Source of the DNA: Hemileia vastatrix
Lineage: Eukaryota; Basidiomycota; Pucciniomycetes; Pucciniales; Zaghouaniaceae
Direction: 5' to 3'
Assembly: GCA_030280995.1 (NCBI GenBank)
Contig: JASXTE010000002.1
Span: forward strand, 6,259,683 to 6,323,682
Length of the DNA: 64,000 bases
Shown here: piece by piece, positions 11,431 through 24,876 of the stretch
Layout of the letters: every line of letters starts with the position of its first letter
How positions within the stretch are numbered: position 1 is the first letter of the stretch
Notes under the pieces: generated by a model
What the model was told of the DNA's origin: nothing
Seen by the model: the letters and a program-made list of their open reading frames with translations, nothing else
The model's database searches: none
Position numbers and translations under genes: made by a program

Positions 11431-13800
11431 TTGAAAAAGGGGTTTAGTTGTGTTAAAAGTGAAAATAGAGTGGAGGGAAGTAGTGAGGAGGGCTTAAACA
11501 TAGATTTTGAAGCTTAAAGGGTGTAGCAAATGTATCAGGAGGGCAATAAAAAGGTGGGGAGTGGTAATAGAATTAACAGAAATGAGAAGACAGAAAAAGT
11601 TGTGTGGAGAGATTGAGAGCTTGTCCATTGAGGTAGTGAAAAATGGAGTGTGAACTTTGTTCTTTGGGAAAACAGCAGAGTCCACCCCGTCAATCTACAG
11701 CTCTATTCTGCCAATATGGAAAATGATTGATAATTATTTTTTATTGATATTTTTGAACTTAAACCTATAGTTTATACGTCTTTATTTTATATTTTTGATT
11801 TACAATGCACTTTAAGACTAAGAGAGTAATATAGTAAAATAATTGGTAATGAAATACTATTTTTCTTTTTTACACAAGAATTCACAGACTTCTTCTGATA
11901 AATATACATGATATAAATAAATAATATAATAGAAAAATTGTAGCAAAAAGTTGAAAACTAGAATATAACATTTAAAGAAATTTTAAACTATTGAACTTAT
12001 GTATTTTATGAGTTTATTGTATTTATTTTTAAATGTAATAGTAAAATATGTTGGTTAGATTAAAAATAGCTTTGAATTAAATTAAATAATTCAAGTAAAG
12101 GTTGAAGAAAAGATTTATCCACATATATAACCAATTAGGCTGATTTCTTGTTTTGTGATTGCTATATATAACTGGATAATTGACTGTAATAACTGAAAAT
12201 TTAAAAAATTTAAATAAGTTATCTACCTCAATATATTTATGATAATCTATTCAGTAACAGAATAAACTTTCTGCGTCCTTTCTTTTACTAATTTTTATTC
12301 ATTTCAATGACTATATACATTTTCCAAAAAATTATTTCTCATGTTTTTGGTGGAACTTAGATTGAACTCTCAATGCAATCTTGTTTCCAAGTGTGGTTCA
12401 AGATAATTTAAGCCATGAAAAAATTTATACTTTTTTAGAAGTTTTATTAATTACTTTTAAATATAAAAATAATTATATTTTTATATCAAAATATTTTTAT
12501 TAAATATTTTGAAGTTCTGAAAATAAGTACAAATTAAGAATCATTTTTAGAAAATATTATATTAAAAATAGTTTTAAGTTGATTGAATATTATTATGATA
12601 TGATTTCTTTCCATATAACAGATTAAGAAACTACCTAAAAATCAATTTTATACAACTATATTACATAAAAAAGATATCAGCTCTTCTACTTAGATTTGAA
12701 GTACTTCAAAAAAACATTATTTTTGCCGTAGGTACACATTATATAGGGTATTCAGAGCATCATATTGGTTTTTTAGACTTATACATGTAAGTTTAAGGTA
12801 AGCCTCACAGGATAAAATTGGTCATTTTGTAAAAAAAAAAAATAAGAAAATATCTTTTAAATCAATATATATTTTTATAAAATGTCAAATTTTAATATTT
12901 ATGTTTTGTTTTGAATCTGTTATGAAGATTTGAAATCTTGATATTTAAATTAATTTTTATAACAATATACTCATTCCAGTATTGCTTTGTGATAAGGCTA
13001 ATTTCAAGAAAATTTTTAAATTCTTCTGTTTAAATAAAATATCAAAGGGATTGTTTTTCATACATTTATAAATTGAATAGAAACATCATATAAAATCTAC
13101 CAATCAGCATAAATATCATAATTCCAATAAATCATTGATAAATCTTGAACCCATATATTTAATTTTACAATTATGTGTAAGTGTTCAGTTGTGAATTACT
13201 CCTATCAAAATTTTAATTATAATGACTAAAAAAGAGTAACTGAAATGTTTCATTAAATTTATTTTTCAACACCATAGAATTGAAATATGTTTTCATTTCA
13301 TTTAAAACATGGAATAGTTTTATTTTTAATCAAAAGATGATTGCCTTTACAGCTGCTTTTCTACATGGGTATAATCTAAACTACCTATTGTGTCTTTTTT
13401 TACAAAATGAATATCATATAATAATTTTTCAATTTGAAACTCATAGAATTATGAAAAATTACCACTTTTACCTATTTAACTCAGTTCTTGAACAATAATA
13501 CAATCAAAATATTTACCTGAAGCAAATTTTTTAACATGAGAACACTTTGCAAATTATTTGGTGCTTATTCCCAGGTTGACACTGAAATTAACCCACAATA
13601 CAGCATTGAAGCAAAATCAAGCACTAAAATTAAAGTTTAAATAAATTTATACTACTTTGTTTTTATTATCTTTAAATTTTTACATCTAGCTTGAATTTTA
13701 GTCTTTCATATGAAAAATTCACTAAGTAGTGATTAATTAATTTAAACTCATGAGATTACTCTACCAAATAACCATATTTACATGGAATTTTGATGAAATA

Positions 13801-15007
13801 TGTCAGCCAGGCTGTTCCAGGAGCCCAGTAAATATACATACAAATTTATTTAAATTAAAGGAAGACATAATATTTACAGCCTATGTATTTACATTTAATT
13901 TATATCACATAATATATTATATAAATATTTTATTTTACAAGTAAAATAAATCTTATATTAATTTTATTATCATATAAATTAAATATACATTAATTGAATT
14001 ATCATATTCCATATAAAGGAAAACATTTTTTATGTATTTAATAAATAAATAATTAATTACAATATTATAATATAATTACATTTTTTTAATTATCTTATAT
14101 TGTAATTAAATTAATTATTTAATTTAAATATGTAATTGAAACCTTTTCATATAAACTATTATACATAATTAATGGCACTTTTTTGACCCATTGTGTCAAT
14201 GATATATTAAATAATTTATAATACTTATTTATTAAAATGTTATTAAAAATTCTCACTTTAAATTAATTATTTGTTTCATTCAAATTGGTTATTTAATTAC
14301 ATAGCTATAACAATTAAATAATATTAATTTACACTAAATTAAATTGATTACATACCTTTTTGTGTCAAAACATGTTATGTGTTTCACTTAAAAATGCTGA
14401 AAACATATTGTAATACTTGTTTTGAATTATTTTTCCCATAGTTCTTATGTCACATGGTTTTTTAGTTACTCATTATTTTAAATTAAATAATTTGGGAATT
14501 TGGGATGGGAAAATCATTTTATTAATTGGGATTCTTATTATTTTTTGTATATTTCTCTCTCAATTACTATGTTACAAATATTTTCTTTTTTCTTCTTGTT
14601 TCATCTCATTACCATTTTGTATATAGTCATTTGTAGTGCTTTAGAGGTCCCATTGCCTATAAAAAGGCCTTGGTAAACCCCTTTTGCCACATCACTTATT
14701 ACTCAACACAATTTAAATAAATTCTATTATATTTTATTAATTATTGTAGCGCGTCAAACCTCTCCAATATTAATTACAATACTATAAAGGTTGCTATAAG
14801 AATATTTAATTTTAAGAGTTGTAAAAGAGAGCAAAGAATAAGTAAAACACGTACTATTATAAGCCATACAAACCTTGTCCTCCCTGCTTGTCTATTAGTC
14901 CTCTATTTCATTGTCCAAGTTCTTCCCTTCCCTCTATCTTCTTCCTCTCCTTAGTCTCCTTCTTTCTATTCTTCTTTTACTCCATTTTTTAGACAAACCA
15001 GCCGACA
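13801..15007 (+). repeat. T1 5' LTR (1207 bp)
   Basis: It begins TGTCAGCCAGGCTG and ends CAGCCGACA. A TATAAAAAG box is at 14658-14666, followed by a C/T-rich region (14870-14990) that would lie in R/U5. A 15-base stretch around 13880 (AGCCTATGTATTTAC) is absent from the 3' LTR. It is exceptionally AT-rich upstream of the TATA box. Confidence 0.93.
14658..14666 (+). promoter_or_regulatory. T1 LTR TATA box
   Basis: TATAAAAAG is conserved in both T1 LTRs (22739-22747 in the 3' copy) and, inverted, in T3 near 33609-33617. It sits about 350 bases before the LTR end. Confidence 0.6.
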
Positions 15008-15715
15008 ATTGAGGGCCTTTCCATACAACAATGATCAACTGGGTGTACCTTTGGACAAACAACAAAACACATGGACCACCTCATGCAAAAAAGTAACTTT
15101 TGCTACAAGTGCTAATTGAACTGAGGATTGAAATTTTAGGTTTATATATTTTAAAAAGTTATATACTTTGTAGCTGATTTAACGATCACTACTGTAAGTC
15201 AACCTTTGCTCCTATCAACACTTATATTAGATTTTTTACTGCAATAACAGTGATTGTGGCCTTGTGCTGAGTCACTGAGTGTAAGTGTTCAAATTTTTTA
15301 ATTTTTTTTCCTAGTTGACTATTATAGAGTGTTAATTCCTCTTAGTCCTAGAAGACTTTCACAAATATTAATATTAATATTTAAATCATTAAATTAATTA
15401 TTATTATTATTAATTTTGTTGAATTTTTTGGTTGACTATAATAGTACTCAGTACTTAGTCCCAGTAATTGCCATATATAAATTTGGTAATTTTATTATTG
15501 GCTGACATTAAAACTTATTGTTTAGTCCCAATAATATTTATTTCTTATATAATTATCTTTATTTAATTATGTTAAATAATATTTTATATTTAAATATTTT
15601 GTATTTCTTTTTATAAAATATTTTGATATAAATTTTTAATTATTTTGGTTTCAAAAAACTAAAAATATATAAGATAATTATTTTAGAGAAATTACTTAAT
15701 TATCTTCCCACTTAC
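15008..15715 (+). other. T1 untranslated leader
   Basis: About 700 bases lie between the 5' LTR and the gag ATG. The sequence directly after the LTR, ATTGAGGGCCTTTCC, should contain the minus-strand primer site, but it does not match a tRNA 3' end that I can name. No ORF of note is seen. Confidence 0.5.
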
Positions 15716-18230
15716 ATGACTAGCCAATTGACTGAGAGAATGGACAACCTCCAAGTGGATGAAATTGATGTTGATTGTGAAGCTGAATCTGTAAGCTCTT
15801 CCAGATTAATTTATAAAAAATCAATGGCTGATTCTAAACCTTCTCATCCTACAGGACGTAGAAATGTCAGGAGGAGTGGAGGCAATAAAACCCCTTCCCC
15901 CAACCAATCAGAAAGAAGCCAAACCTCTAATCAGTCTGTAAAATCCTCTAAAAGGTATAAAAATAAAAAGGATTCCTTTAAACCAGCAAATCAACAACTT
16001 ATCCAGCCACATCAAGGATCTGAAGGCAGAAAATATGAAATACAAGGCAAGAGTGGACACTCTTTGGTCCCAGATTCAAGAGCTTCTTTCTCAAAAGCAG
16101 AGTCATCCTCCTCCCATGTCATCAACTCAGCCTCAGCCCCCTCAACTTCCCACCTCCTTCCAGCCAAACCAAGGTACTCTGGAAGTAGAACAATGGAAAT
16201 GGGATTATCTAATGAGCTATTACCAGCAGAATGTGCAACATCCTCCTCATCATCATCCTGGCCCATCCAGAACACCCAATTTACATCCTCCTCATCATCC
16301 TTACCAACAAAGCAGGAGAAAAAGGGCCCAAGCCTAAACTCAAACCCAGGGGAAGTTTCATCCTCTTCCATGGTAAGTAATTTGGTTGAAAAACATTTTG
16401 TAATTTATTCTAATAAGCCTTATACTACAGGTAATATTATTGAGAGTGGTAAAAGAACAGTTAAACCTGTTAAAAGACAGCTTCCTGTAGCTAGTAGCCC
16501 TATTGATGTTTTGAGTAAGCTTTATTTTGATGAAACATTACATTTAACCTCTACCTCTTTAATTAATCCTACTCTTGCTACTAAGAATGATTCTGTTTCT
16601 CCTGAAATCTATATTTTACTTGAAAAAACTTCTGAAGAAATATTAAGAGACTCTCCTGATTTTAATGTTATCAAAGACAAACCTTTGAGAGAATTGTTCA
16701 AACATGAGATTGATAGATTAAATAACTTGCATTTACATTGCAAAGTAAGTTCTTCTGTTCAAGAAACAGCTTATTTCAAATTGAAAGATACATTAAATAA
16801 TGTCCTTGCTCAACATAAGTCTATTAAAATTGATCACAGATCACTTTTGGATAAATATAGTCATCTACGCAGAGTTATTGATGATCTAAAAGATGAAAAT
16901 ACTTCTTTAAAGAATTACAATATGCTTCTACATATTGAATTAAGAAAATTGAAAATTGAGTCCAAGAATTTGAGTAATAAATTCTCTTTAGATGAAGACA
17001 GAAATGTTCTATCTATTGCTAGGATTAATGATCAACTATCTTATATTCCTGATTTAAGAAATAAATTGTCTGATCTTGAGAAACTATTTTCTGCATTACA
17101 GGCTTTCCAGACTACTCATTATCATGAGTTAAAAATATTTCTCAACCTGCTGTTAATCATAAAAATAAACAGCCTGAACAGAGTGGTTCTTCTCTCCCTT
17201 GTAATGTACAAATTTTGCCGGCTGAAAATTATTCTGAAAAATCTGTTACATCAAACAAAAATAGTGCTCACAATGAGCCAACTACCTCTATAAATAATGA
17301 AATATCTGAACACCTTTCAAGACTTCAAGAATTGATAGCCTTGAATAGTTCAAACCTTAAAACTGAACATACTAGTAGTAATAAAAATTGGCCTAAATTG
17401 GACCAATATCCTACCTTTGATGGCGATTCTTCATCTTATTGGCAACACTTTATCCAAATAATTGATAATTTAAAAAGATCTTATAAACTACCAGATGAGG
17501 AAATTGTTTCTAAGTACATTTCTGTATTTTCCAATGCAGCCTTGATGTGGTATTAGTCTGTTTTATTAGATAACAACCATTATACATGGAATGATTGGAA
17601 ATCCTTGATTGAGAATCAGTTTGGTGGTTCAAAATTCAGGTTGGCTCAGCAGAGACTGTATGAGAATACTAAATATGTATCCTGCTCTGTTGAAAAAACC
17701 ATTGTTTTTCTTATGAAATTAGCAAAAATCCTGAGAGCAATTGATCCAAAGATGGATTATGATATTTGGAGAGATAAAATCCTGTATAAATTACCAAATT
17801 CTCTTAGAGATTTAATTGTAGCTAGAACTGAGCATGTGAGGGAAAATTCTTCTTTCATTAATATCTGTAATGAAGTACTGCTCAACCATAGATATGAACC
17901 AAAGAATTACCTTGGAAAATCTTATCATGATCAAAATAAACCCTCTAAAAAGCCCCCAGAAAATCTGGTAAACCCTCTTCCCCAGTTGCACCTAAAATAT
18001 ATGCAACAAATACTTGTTTTAAATGTAACAAATCATGGCAAAAGGGTCATGTTTGTGACAAGAAAATTCATCTTGTTGAACAAAATGAAGACACTGATGA
18101 GGCTGAAATTGATATCAATAATTCTTCTAGTGACTGTGAAAGTAATATCTCCTATGACAATGAATCTGTTAAAGATGTTTTAATGTTGGAACAGGATGTC
18201 CATTATTTAGATAATATATCTGAATAATGT
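15716..18230 (+). pseudogene. T1 gag
   Basis: The start MTSQLTERMDNLQVDEIDV opens a 525-residue frame. It has a Ser/Pro/Gln-rich low-complexity first half and a Lys/Glu/Leu-rich, coiled-coil-like second half (roughly residues 300-470). The frame shifts by one base near 17135 into 17215-17556, where WPKLDQYPTFDGDSSSYWQH marks the capsid-like region. It meets a TAG (17554-17556, likely from GAG), continues in 17605-18183, and shifts again near 17960 into the frame of the zinc knuckle CFKCNKSWQKGHVC and of pol. A TAA at 18225-18227 separates knuckle and protease. It would package element RNA if intact. Confidence 0.88.
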
Positions 18231-18233
18231 GTA

Positions 18234-21200
18234 TTGGATTTATCTTCAGTGGAAAATGCTGAAATAATTAAAGATATCACTAACAATTCTATAGCCATAT
18301 CCCCTTTTAAGGCACCTGTTATCATTAATGGTAAAAGTGTTGAGGTAGTTCTTGACTCTGGTGCTGGAGGAAGTGTAGTGTCTCAAAGAGCTTTAGCTTC
18401 AGTAGATAAGGATTATTTGAGTAAATTATTACCTATGAATTCTGAAAAATGGAGAGGGTATGGTTCTACCTTGTGTCCTATTGGCAAATACAAAACCTCT
18501 GTATTCTTCAAATATAATGGTGGTTTTGTCAGAGCTATTTGTGAATTTGTTGTCATGAAAAATGATAATTTAGGCAATTGGTTTATTATGGGTAATGATA
18601 TTTTAACCATGTTTGGTGTGAAATCGGACCCAGATAATAATTGCTTCACCTTGGGATTGAATGGAAAAAGAAAATTCAAAATTTCCTCCCCTAGAAAACC
18701 TTCTGGGCATCTGTTAAAGTCTTGTAACTCACTGATCCAGTGTAAAGGCAGACCAACAATTGAAATGGATAATTTATTAAATGAAATAAATACTGCTTAT
18801 TTTGGTGATCAGTTAACTGGTGAACAGAAGGGTTCTATAATTGCCTCAATTACCTCTTTCTGTATGGCTTTTGCTCATGGTTCTCATGTCTTAGGAAGTG
18901 TTCAGGAAGAAATGAAAATTACCTTATCCTGTAACTTAAGTGATATTCCTCCTAGTCTTAAGAAAAAACCATATCCTGCTTCTCCAACAAAAAGAAAGGA
19001 TATTGAAGAAAATATTTCCACATTATTAAAAATGAATATCATTGAGAAAGTGGATGTCACCCCCAAAAATTGTGTCATCTCCCCAGTCTTGATCTCTTAT
19101 GAGAAGGATAAGGCTAGATTATGTGGAGATTACAGAGCATTAAACACTAATACTTTTGATGATATTTATCCTTTACCCAGAATTAATTCAATACATGCTA
19201 CCTTGCAGGGTGCAAAATTTATTACTTGTCTGGATGGTAATAAAGGGTATCATTAAATTTCAGTTGAGAAAACTTCCCAAATTTTTTTACTTATTGCCAC
19301 TCATATGGGAATATATAAGTATGTTAGAATGCCATTTGGACCTAAAAATGCCCCTTCAGTTTTCCAGAAAGTCATATATAACACTTGCCATCAGGAAATA
19401 ATTGAGGGATGGCTAATGGTGTATATTGATGATATCATAGTTTTTTCTAAAACTTTTGATGAACATATGATTCACTTACATAGAGTTTTTCAAAAAATGG
19501 ATGAAATCAATATGACCTTGTCCTTGAAAAAGTGTATATTTGGCTTTCTATCTTTAAAAGTCCTTGGCCATGTTGTGTCAGGCCTACAAATTTGTGTAGA
19601 CCACAAAAAAGTTACTGCAATTCAAAATGTGAAGGCACAAGCTTCTGTAAGAGAAATACAAGGTTTTTTGTGAATGTGTGGCTATTATAGACAATATATT
19701 AAAAATTATCAGGTCATAGCCTTGCCTCTTACCAAACTAACTAGAAAAAATGTTGCATTTATCTGGAATAATGACTGTCAAAAAGCTTTTGATGCATTAA
19801 AATGTTGTTTAATGACAGCCCCTATCTTGTCTCTTCCAGATTTCAACAAACCTTTTTTCCTGTATACAGATGCTAGCTTTGTTGGTCTGGGTGCTGCCCT
19901 TCACCAGAAACAACTTATTAATGATAAATCCTCTGAAGTTGTAATTTTTTATATTTCAAGAACCTTGAGAAATTGTGAATTGAAATATGGTGCCACACAA
20001 TTAGAGTGCTTAGCAATTGTTTGGGATCTTGAGAAGCTTCATTAATACCTAGATGACCAAAAGTTTGAATTGGTAACTGACTGTAGTGCTTTGAAGTCCC
20101 TCTTAAACCTAAAAACACCAATTAGACATATGTTTAGGTGGCAGCTTGCTGTTCAAGAGTACAGAGGTAAAATGACAATTATCCATAGATCTGGAAATGT
20201 TCAATCCAATGTTGATATGCTGTCCAGATTGCCTCTACCAAATAATGACTCCAATCCTGCCTATGTGCCTGAAGATGATACTGTTCATATCCATGGTATA
20301 TTTATAGTTGATATAGAAGAGAAGTTATTACAATTAATTCTGGATTCATATGATAAAGATGCTGATTTGAATAAATTAGTTACTATCTTAAATGATACTA
20401 AGAATGCTTCAATTCAAGCATTTATTAAAACTCTTCCTGCAAAGTATCAAAATGCTTTGATTAAAGGAAAGTTTTCTATTGAGGATGGTTATATTTATTA
20501 TAGAAGAAAGCTTACTAATGTTATTGTAATTCCTCCTTTTATAAAAGAAACTATCCTCAAGCTTTTTCATGTTGACATATTAGCTGGTCATGTTGATCTT
20601 GAAAAAACTATGATTAGAATCAAAAACACTGCTTGGTGGGCTAATATGTCTGAAGATACAAAATTATATTTTGAATCTTGTGATTCCTGCCAGAAATCTA
20701 AAAGGTTGACAGGTAAAAGAGCAGGGTTATTACAACATATTGAAGCACCTGATGCTCCCTGGCAAATCATTTATATGGATTTTGTTACTGGTCTTCCTGT
20801 AGCAGGTAAAGACAGTTATAATTCTTGTTGGGTAATAGTGGATAGATTTACTAAAATGTGCAAATTTATTCCCACACACAAGGATGTTACCACCAAAGAC
20901 TTAGCTTTCTTATGGTGGTCTTATATGTTAAATATAGTTAGATTCCCTAGAGCCATTATATCTGACAGAGATCCCAAATTTACATCTGAATTCTGGATGT
21001 CTTTAATGGATATATGTGGTTGTGAATTAAAATTATCTACTGCTCACCATCCCCAGACTGATGGTCTAGCTGAGAGAATGATTCAAACTCTAGGGGATAT
21101 GATTAGAAGGTATTGTGCCTTTGGCTTGGAATATAAAGATAATGTCAGATTTACTCATGACTGGGTTACTTTGCTCCCAGGTCTTGAATTTTCTTATAAT

Positions 21201-21863
21201 AGCACTGTTCACTCTGTTACTCAAAAGAAGCCTTTTGAGCTTTGGCTAGGTTATGTCCCTAATACTCCTGCTCAAATACTCAATAGTAAATCTCTTAAAT
21301 TGGAATTACACCCTGGTTTCAAATCTTTTGTTCAAATGCAACAACTGTGCAGGAAAAATGCTCAGAATTGTATTGATAAAGCATTTGAATATGAAAAGAA
21401 AAGATGGGATAAATCCCATAAAGAACACACATTTAATGAAGGTGATGAAGTGTTGATATCTACTGTCCATTTCAATTTACAGGGTAACAACAAATTGAAA
21501 GATCCTTTTGTGGGGCCTTTTGTTGTTAAAAGAATGATTGGAGATAATGCAGTTGAAGTTGTGTTATACTCTCCATATGATAGAAAACATCCTGTTTTCC
21601 CCATTTCCCCACTGAAACCTTATACTTCCAACAGTGATTTATTCCCTAAAAGAAGAGGAAGACCTAAGAAAAATCCTCATGAAATCACTGAAACTGCAGA
21701 AATCAATAAAATTCTGAATGATAGAATTGTCACTTCTGAAAAAGGTGTTGAGTATTTGCTAAGAGTTAAAAATGAGTCATCTGAATATGATGCATGTATA
21801 CCTGGTAAAGAAATTTCAAACCTTCCTACTCTGTTAAAAAAGTATAAAAAGAAAAAATCATAG
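18234..21863 (+). pseudogene. T1 pol (protease, RT, RNase H, integrase)
   Basis: One frame runs from about 18000 to 21863, broken only by stops at 19254-19256 (TAA), 19671-19673 (TGA) and 20043-20045 (TAA). The protease has VVLDSGAGGSVVS. RT has KARLCGDYRALN, MPFGPKNAPSVFQK and an intact YIDDIIVF. RNase H has LYTDASFVGLGAALHQK. Integrase (20070 onward) shows H/H/C/C residues in ILAGHVDLEKTM...CDSCQKSK. Its catalytic triad lies in MDFVTGLP, ISDRDPKFTSEFW and GLAERMIQTLGD, and the GPFVVKRM module follows. The two CAA-to-TAA changes are C-to-T; the rest is well preserved, so loss of function is recent. The tail is basic, with no chromodomain. Confidence 0.95.
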
Positions 21864-21896
21864 CATTTTTTTTATTGTTTTTTTGGAGTGAGGGAG

Positions 21897-23088
21897 TGTC
21901 AGCCAGGCTGTTCCAGGAGCCCGGTAAATAAACATACAAATTTATTGAAATTAAAGGAAGACCTAATATTTACATTTAATTTATATCACAGAATATATTA
22001 TATAAATATTTTATTTTACAAGTAAAATAAATCTTATATTAATTTTATTATCATATAAATTAAATATACATTAATTGAATTATCATATTCCATATAAAGG
22101 AACACATTTTTTATGTATTTAATAAATAAAAAATTAATTACAATATTATAATATAATTACATTTTTTTAATTATCTTATATTGTAATTACATTAATTATT
22201 TAATTTAAATATGTAATTGAAACCTTTTCATATAAACTATTATACATAATTAATGGCACTTTTTTGACCCATTGTGTCAATGATATATTAAATAATTTAT
22301 AATACTTATTTATTAAAATGTTATTAAAAATTCTCACTTTAAATTAATTATTTGTTTCATTTAAATTAGTTATTTAATTACATAGCTATAATAATTAAAT
22401 AATATTAATTTACACTGAATTAAATTGATTACATACCTTTTTTCGTCAAAAAATGTTATGTGTTTCACTTAAAAATGCTGAAAACATATTGTAATACTTG
22501 TTTTGAATTATTTTTCCCATAGTTCTTATGTCACAGGGTTGTTTAGTTACTCATTATTTTAAATTAACAAATTTGGGAATTTGGGATGGGAAAATCATTT
22601 TGTTAATTGGGATTCTTATTATGTTTTGTATATTTTTCTCTCAATTACTATGTTACAAATATTTTCTTTTTTCTTCTTGTTTCATCTCATTACCATTTTT
22701 TATATAGTCATTTGTAGCACTTTAGAGGTCACATTGCCTATAAAAAGGCCTTGGTTAGCCCCTTTTGCTGCATCACTTATTACTCAAGACAATTTAAATA
22801 CATTCTATTATATTTTATTAATTATTGTAGCGCGTCAAACCTCTCCAATATTAATTACAATACTATAAAGGTTTCTATAAGAATATTTAATTTTAAGAAT
22901 TGTAAAAGAGAGCAAAGAATAAGTAAAACACCTACTATTATAAGCTGTACAAACCTCGTCCTCCCTGCTTGTTTATTAGTCCTCTATCTCATTGTCCAAG
23001 ATCTTCCCTTCCCTCTATCTTCTTCCTCTCCTTAGTCTCCTTCTTTCTATTCTTCTTTTTCTCCATCTTCTAGACAAACCAGCCAACA
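21897..23088 (+). repeat. T1 3' LTR (1192 bp)
   Basis: It starts TGTCAGCCAGGCTG, 33 bases after the pol stop, and ends CAGCCAACA. It is nearly identical to the 5' LTR apart from scattered substitutions and the 15-bp indel. It shares the TATAAAAAG box and the late C/T-rich region. Confidence 0.93.
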
Positions 23089-24090
23089 AAATTTATCATG
23101 AAGAGTTCCAGAATATCATATATGTATTACTTTGAATAAATTTATATTGCAAAAATTCTTAGAAGTTGAATATTAAATAGAAAAAAAAGAGCAAAAAGAT
23201 ATTTCCTTTTAATTTTAATCATCTTCTTGCATACAAAAATGTAAAAAACTGGATTAAAATTCACTTGTTTAAGAATTATACTTCTTTCTAGACATATAAT
23301 TAAACAATTTATCAATTATTAGTGCTTAGTGTAAAGAAGCTATTAGAGGACTTCATTGAAACAGAAATTAGGAAAACATATTTCTATCTTCTATTTTTTT
23401 CAATTATGAGTCTTTTCACAGTATTCTAGAATAGAAACTTGAGAATTTTGATGGTTCAATATTTTTATTAAATAATTCCATTGAATTTAACATAATTATA
23501 TTTCATAATCAGAAATAATAATAATAATAAAATCAGGTAATTTGGTTTAAATTAAAAAATAAAAGCTTCAAATTCTTGGTTAAAAGGAGTTACCAGTAAT
23601 AAGATCCACTGATCTTATTTTATATTTTTTCAAAAAAAAAATAGAATAAAATAATTAGAGAGGTTAAAAGTGATGTTTTTGAAATAAATAGTATAATTAT
23701 CAGTCTTTTTAATGATCAGGTGATATTCAAAATAAAAATGAAATTGAGTTTTATGAAAAAACTTCTGTGAATGGATCAGATTATTAATCTTCCCTTGTTA
23801 TTATTTCTATAAATTATTTATTAAACTTTCACCATTATTCCAGCACAGACTCATCCATTTTTAGTTAAGAGCTCAAGATGAGTTCAAAGTAAAGTTCAAT
23901 CTGAGTTCAGTCTGAGTTCAGTCTGAATTCCATCTGAATTCAAGTTGAGGACTTGCTAGCAAGTCCCCCCCAAATATTGCGTGGTGTATGAATCAAGTAC
24001 GAAATTGTCTTTTACAGAAGCAAATCAAAATTTCTCTGATTTTTTAAGAAGTTTAACTAAATTTGAGATTGAAGCTGCTAATCTACTAAT

Positions 24091-24312
24091 CACTACTCAA
24101 TATAGGGGGTCCCAACCTGAACTCAGATGTACCTCAAACTGAACCCATACTGAACCCTACTTGAACACCTGCCTAAAACTGTTCTGCTGAGTGGTGTTCA
24201 TCCCTGGTTGTATGGTTCCTTTATCAATAGCTCAATGTGTGTTCAATCTGTGGTGAGTTTGGGTCCAAGGTTGCAGACTCGCTAGCAAGTCTGCCCCCCA
24301 TATTTTGTGGTG
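24091..24312. mobile_element. CACTA-like MITE A (222 bp)
   Basis: It starts CACTACTCAATATAGGGGG and ends with the complement of CACCACAAAATATGGGGG. Flanks are AAT at 24088-24090 and AAT at 24313-24315. Excision restores the T2 gag frame (CTA CTA AT|A AAT CAG). It contains TGAACTCAGAT/CTGAACCC-type subterminal repeats and one degenerate palindrome (AGACTCGCTAGCAAGTCT); the left palindrome is deleted. Confidence 0.88.
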
Positions 24313-24876
24313 AATAAATCAGAATAATCAAAAGTACACACAGTATAATAATAATCCTTTCATTTGCAAAAATGAATCTCAATCATTTGGATTGCCACCA
24401 AAAGTAAAAACATGTGGTGGAAGTGTAAAGTCTGAAAGAACAAATGTTAGTCACAAATAAGTACAAACGGAAATACAAGAGCATTTATCTAAATTAAATG
24501 AGTTATTGAATTTTCCCAGGATTAGTGAGATTAAATCCAATCAGAAGAATTTGAAAAAAATTGACCAGTACCCAACTTATGATCTGGAATCCAGCTCTGA
24601 TTGGCAACATTTTATTCAAAGAATTGAAAATTTAAAATTCTCATATAAGCTACTAGATGAAGAGATAACATCAAAACTAATTTCATTATTTAAAGATGTT
24701 TCTTTATTATGGTTTGAAGCTGTAGTAAATGAGGATAAAGATTACTCTTTGGCTAAATGGAAACAACTAATTGAAAAAAAATTTGGATGTTCTTAATTAA
24801 TACTAACTCAGCAAAGATTATATGAGAAAAAAAGGTATAATCTGTTGAATGGTGACAAACCAATGTTATTTTTATT

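Larger units (their letters stand above)
13801..23088 (+). mobile_element. Ty3/gypsy element T1 with both LTRs
   Basis: Two 1.2-kb LTRs (13801-15007 and 21897-23088) bound gag and pol in one orientation. LTRs start TGTCAGCC and end CCAGCCRACA. The flanks AAATA (13796-13800) and AAATT (23089-23093) form a 5-bp target duplication with one change, and the uninterrupted target can be read in the inverted arm at about 28280. The LTRs differ by few substitutions and one 15-bp indel, so the insertion is fairly young. Even so, two gag frameshifts and five stops disable it. There is no chromodomain; the pol ends in a basic KKYKKKKS tail. Confidence 0.95.
10090..23986. mobile_element. CACTA-like DNA transposon, non-autonomous, hosting Ty3 T1
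   Basis: The ends are CACCATGCAATATGGGGGG (10090) and the reverse complement of CACCACGCAATATTTGGGGG (ending 23986). They are flanked by TAT (10087-10089) and TAT (23987-23989), and removal restores the T2 gag frame. CACYA ends with 3-bp duplications are the hallmark of CACTA/EnSpm elements (established knowledge). Without the nested T1 the element is about 4.6 kb. I see no transposase in it: it holds a pyrimidine-rich tract, a purine-rich tandem repeat and AT-rich DNA. An 18-bp palindrome sits just inside each end. The right end carries TGAACTCAGAC-type subterminal repeats. Confidence 0.85.
12619..23988. repeat. left arm of ~2.1-kb inverted repeat (split by T1)
   Basis: Bases 12619-13800 plus 23089-23988 are homologous, inverted, to 27358-29448, at roughly 85-90% by eye. 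For example, the region ACCTGAAGCAAATTTT near 13516 pairs with its complement near 28545. The arms are the right ends of two CACTA-like copies in opposite orientation. The right arm lacks T1 and so serves as the empty site for that insertion. Confidence 0.85.

Noticed and set aside
15008..15030. Self-priming primer site for T1, as in Tf1-like elements
   Set aside because: GGGCCTTT after the LTR matches only about 7 bases near the TATA/start region of the LTR, too short to support self-priming.
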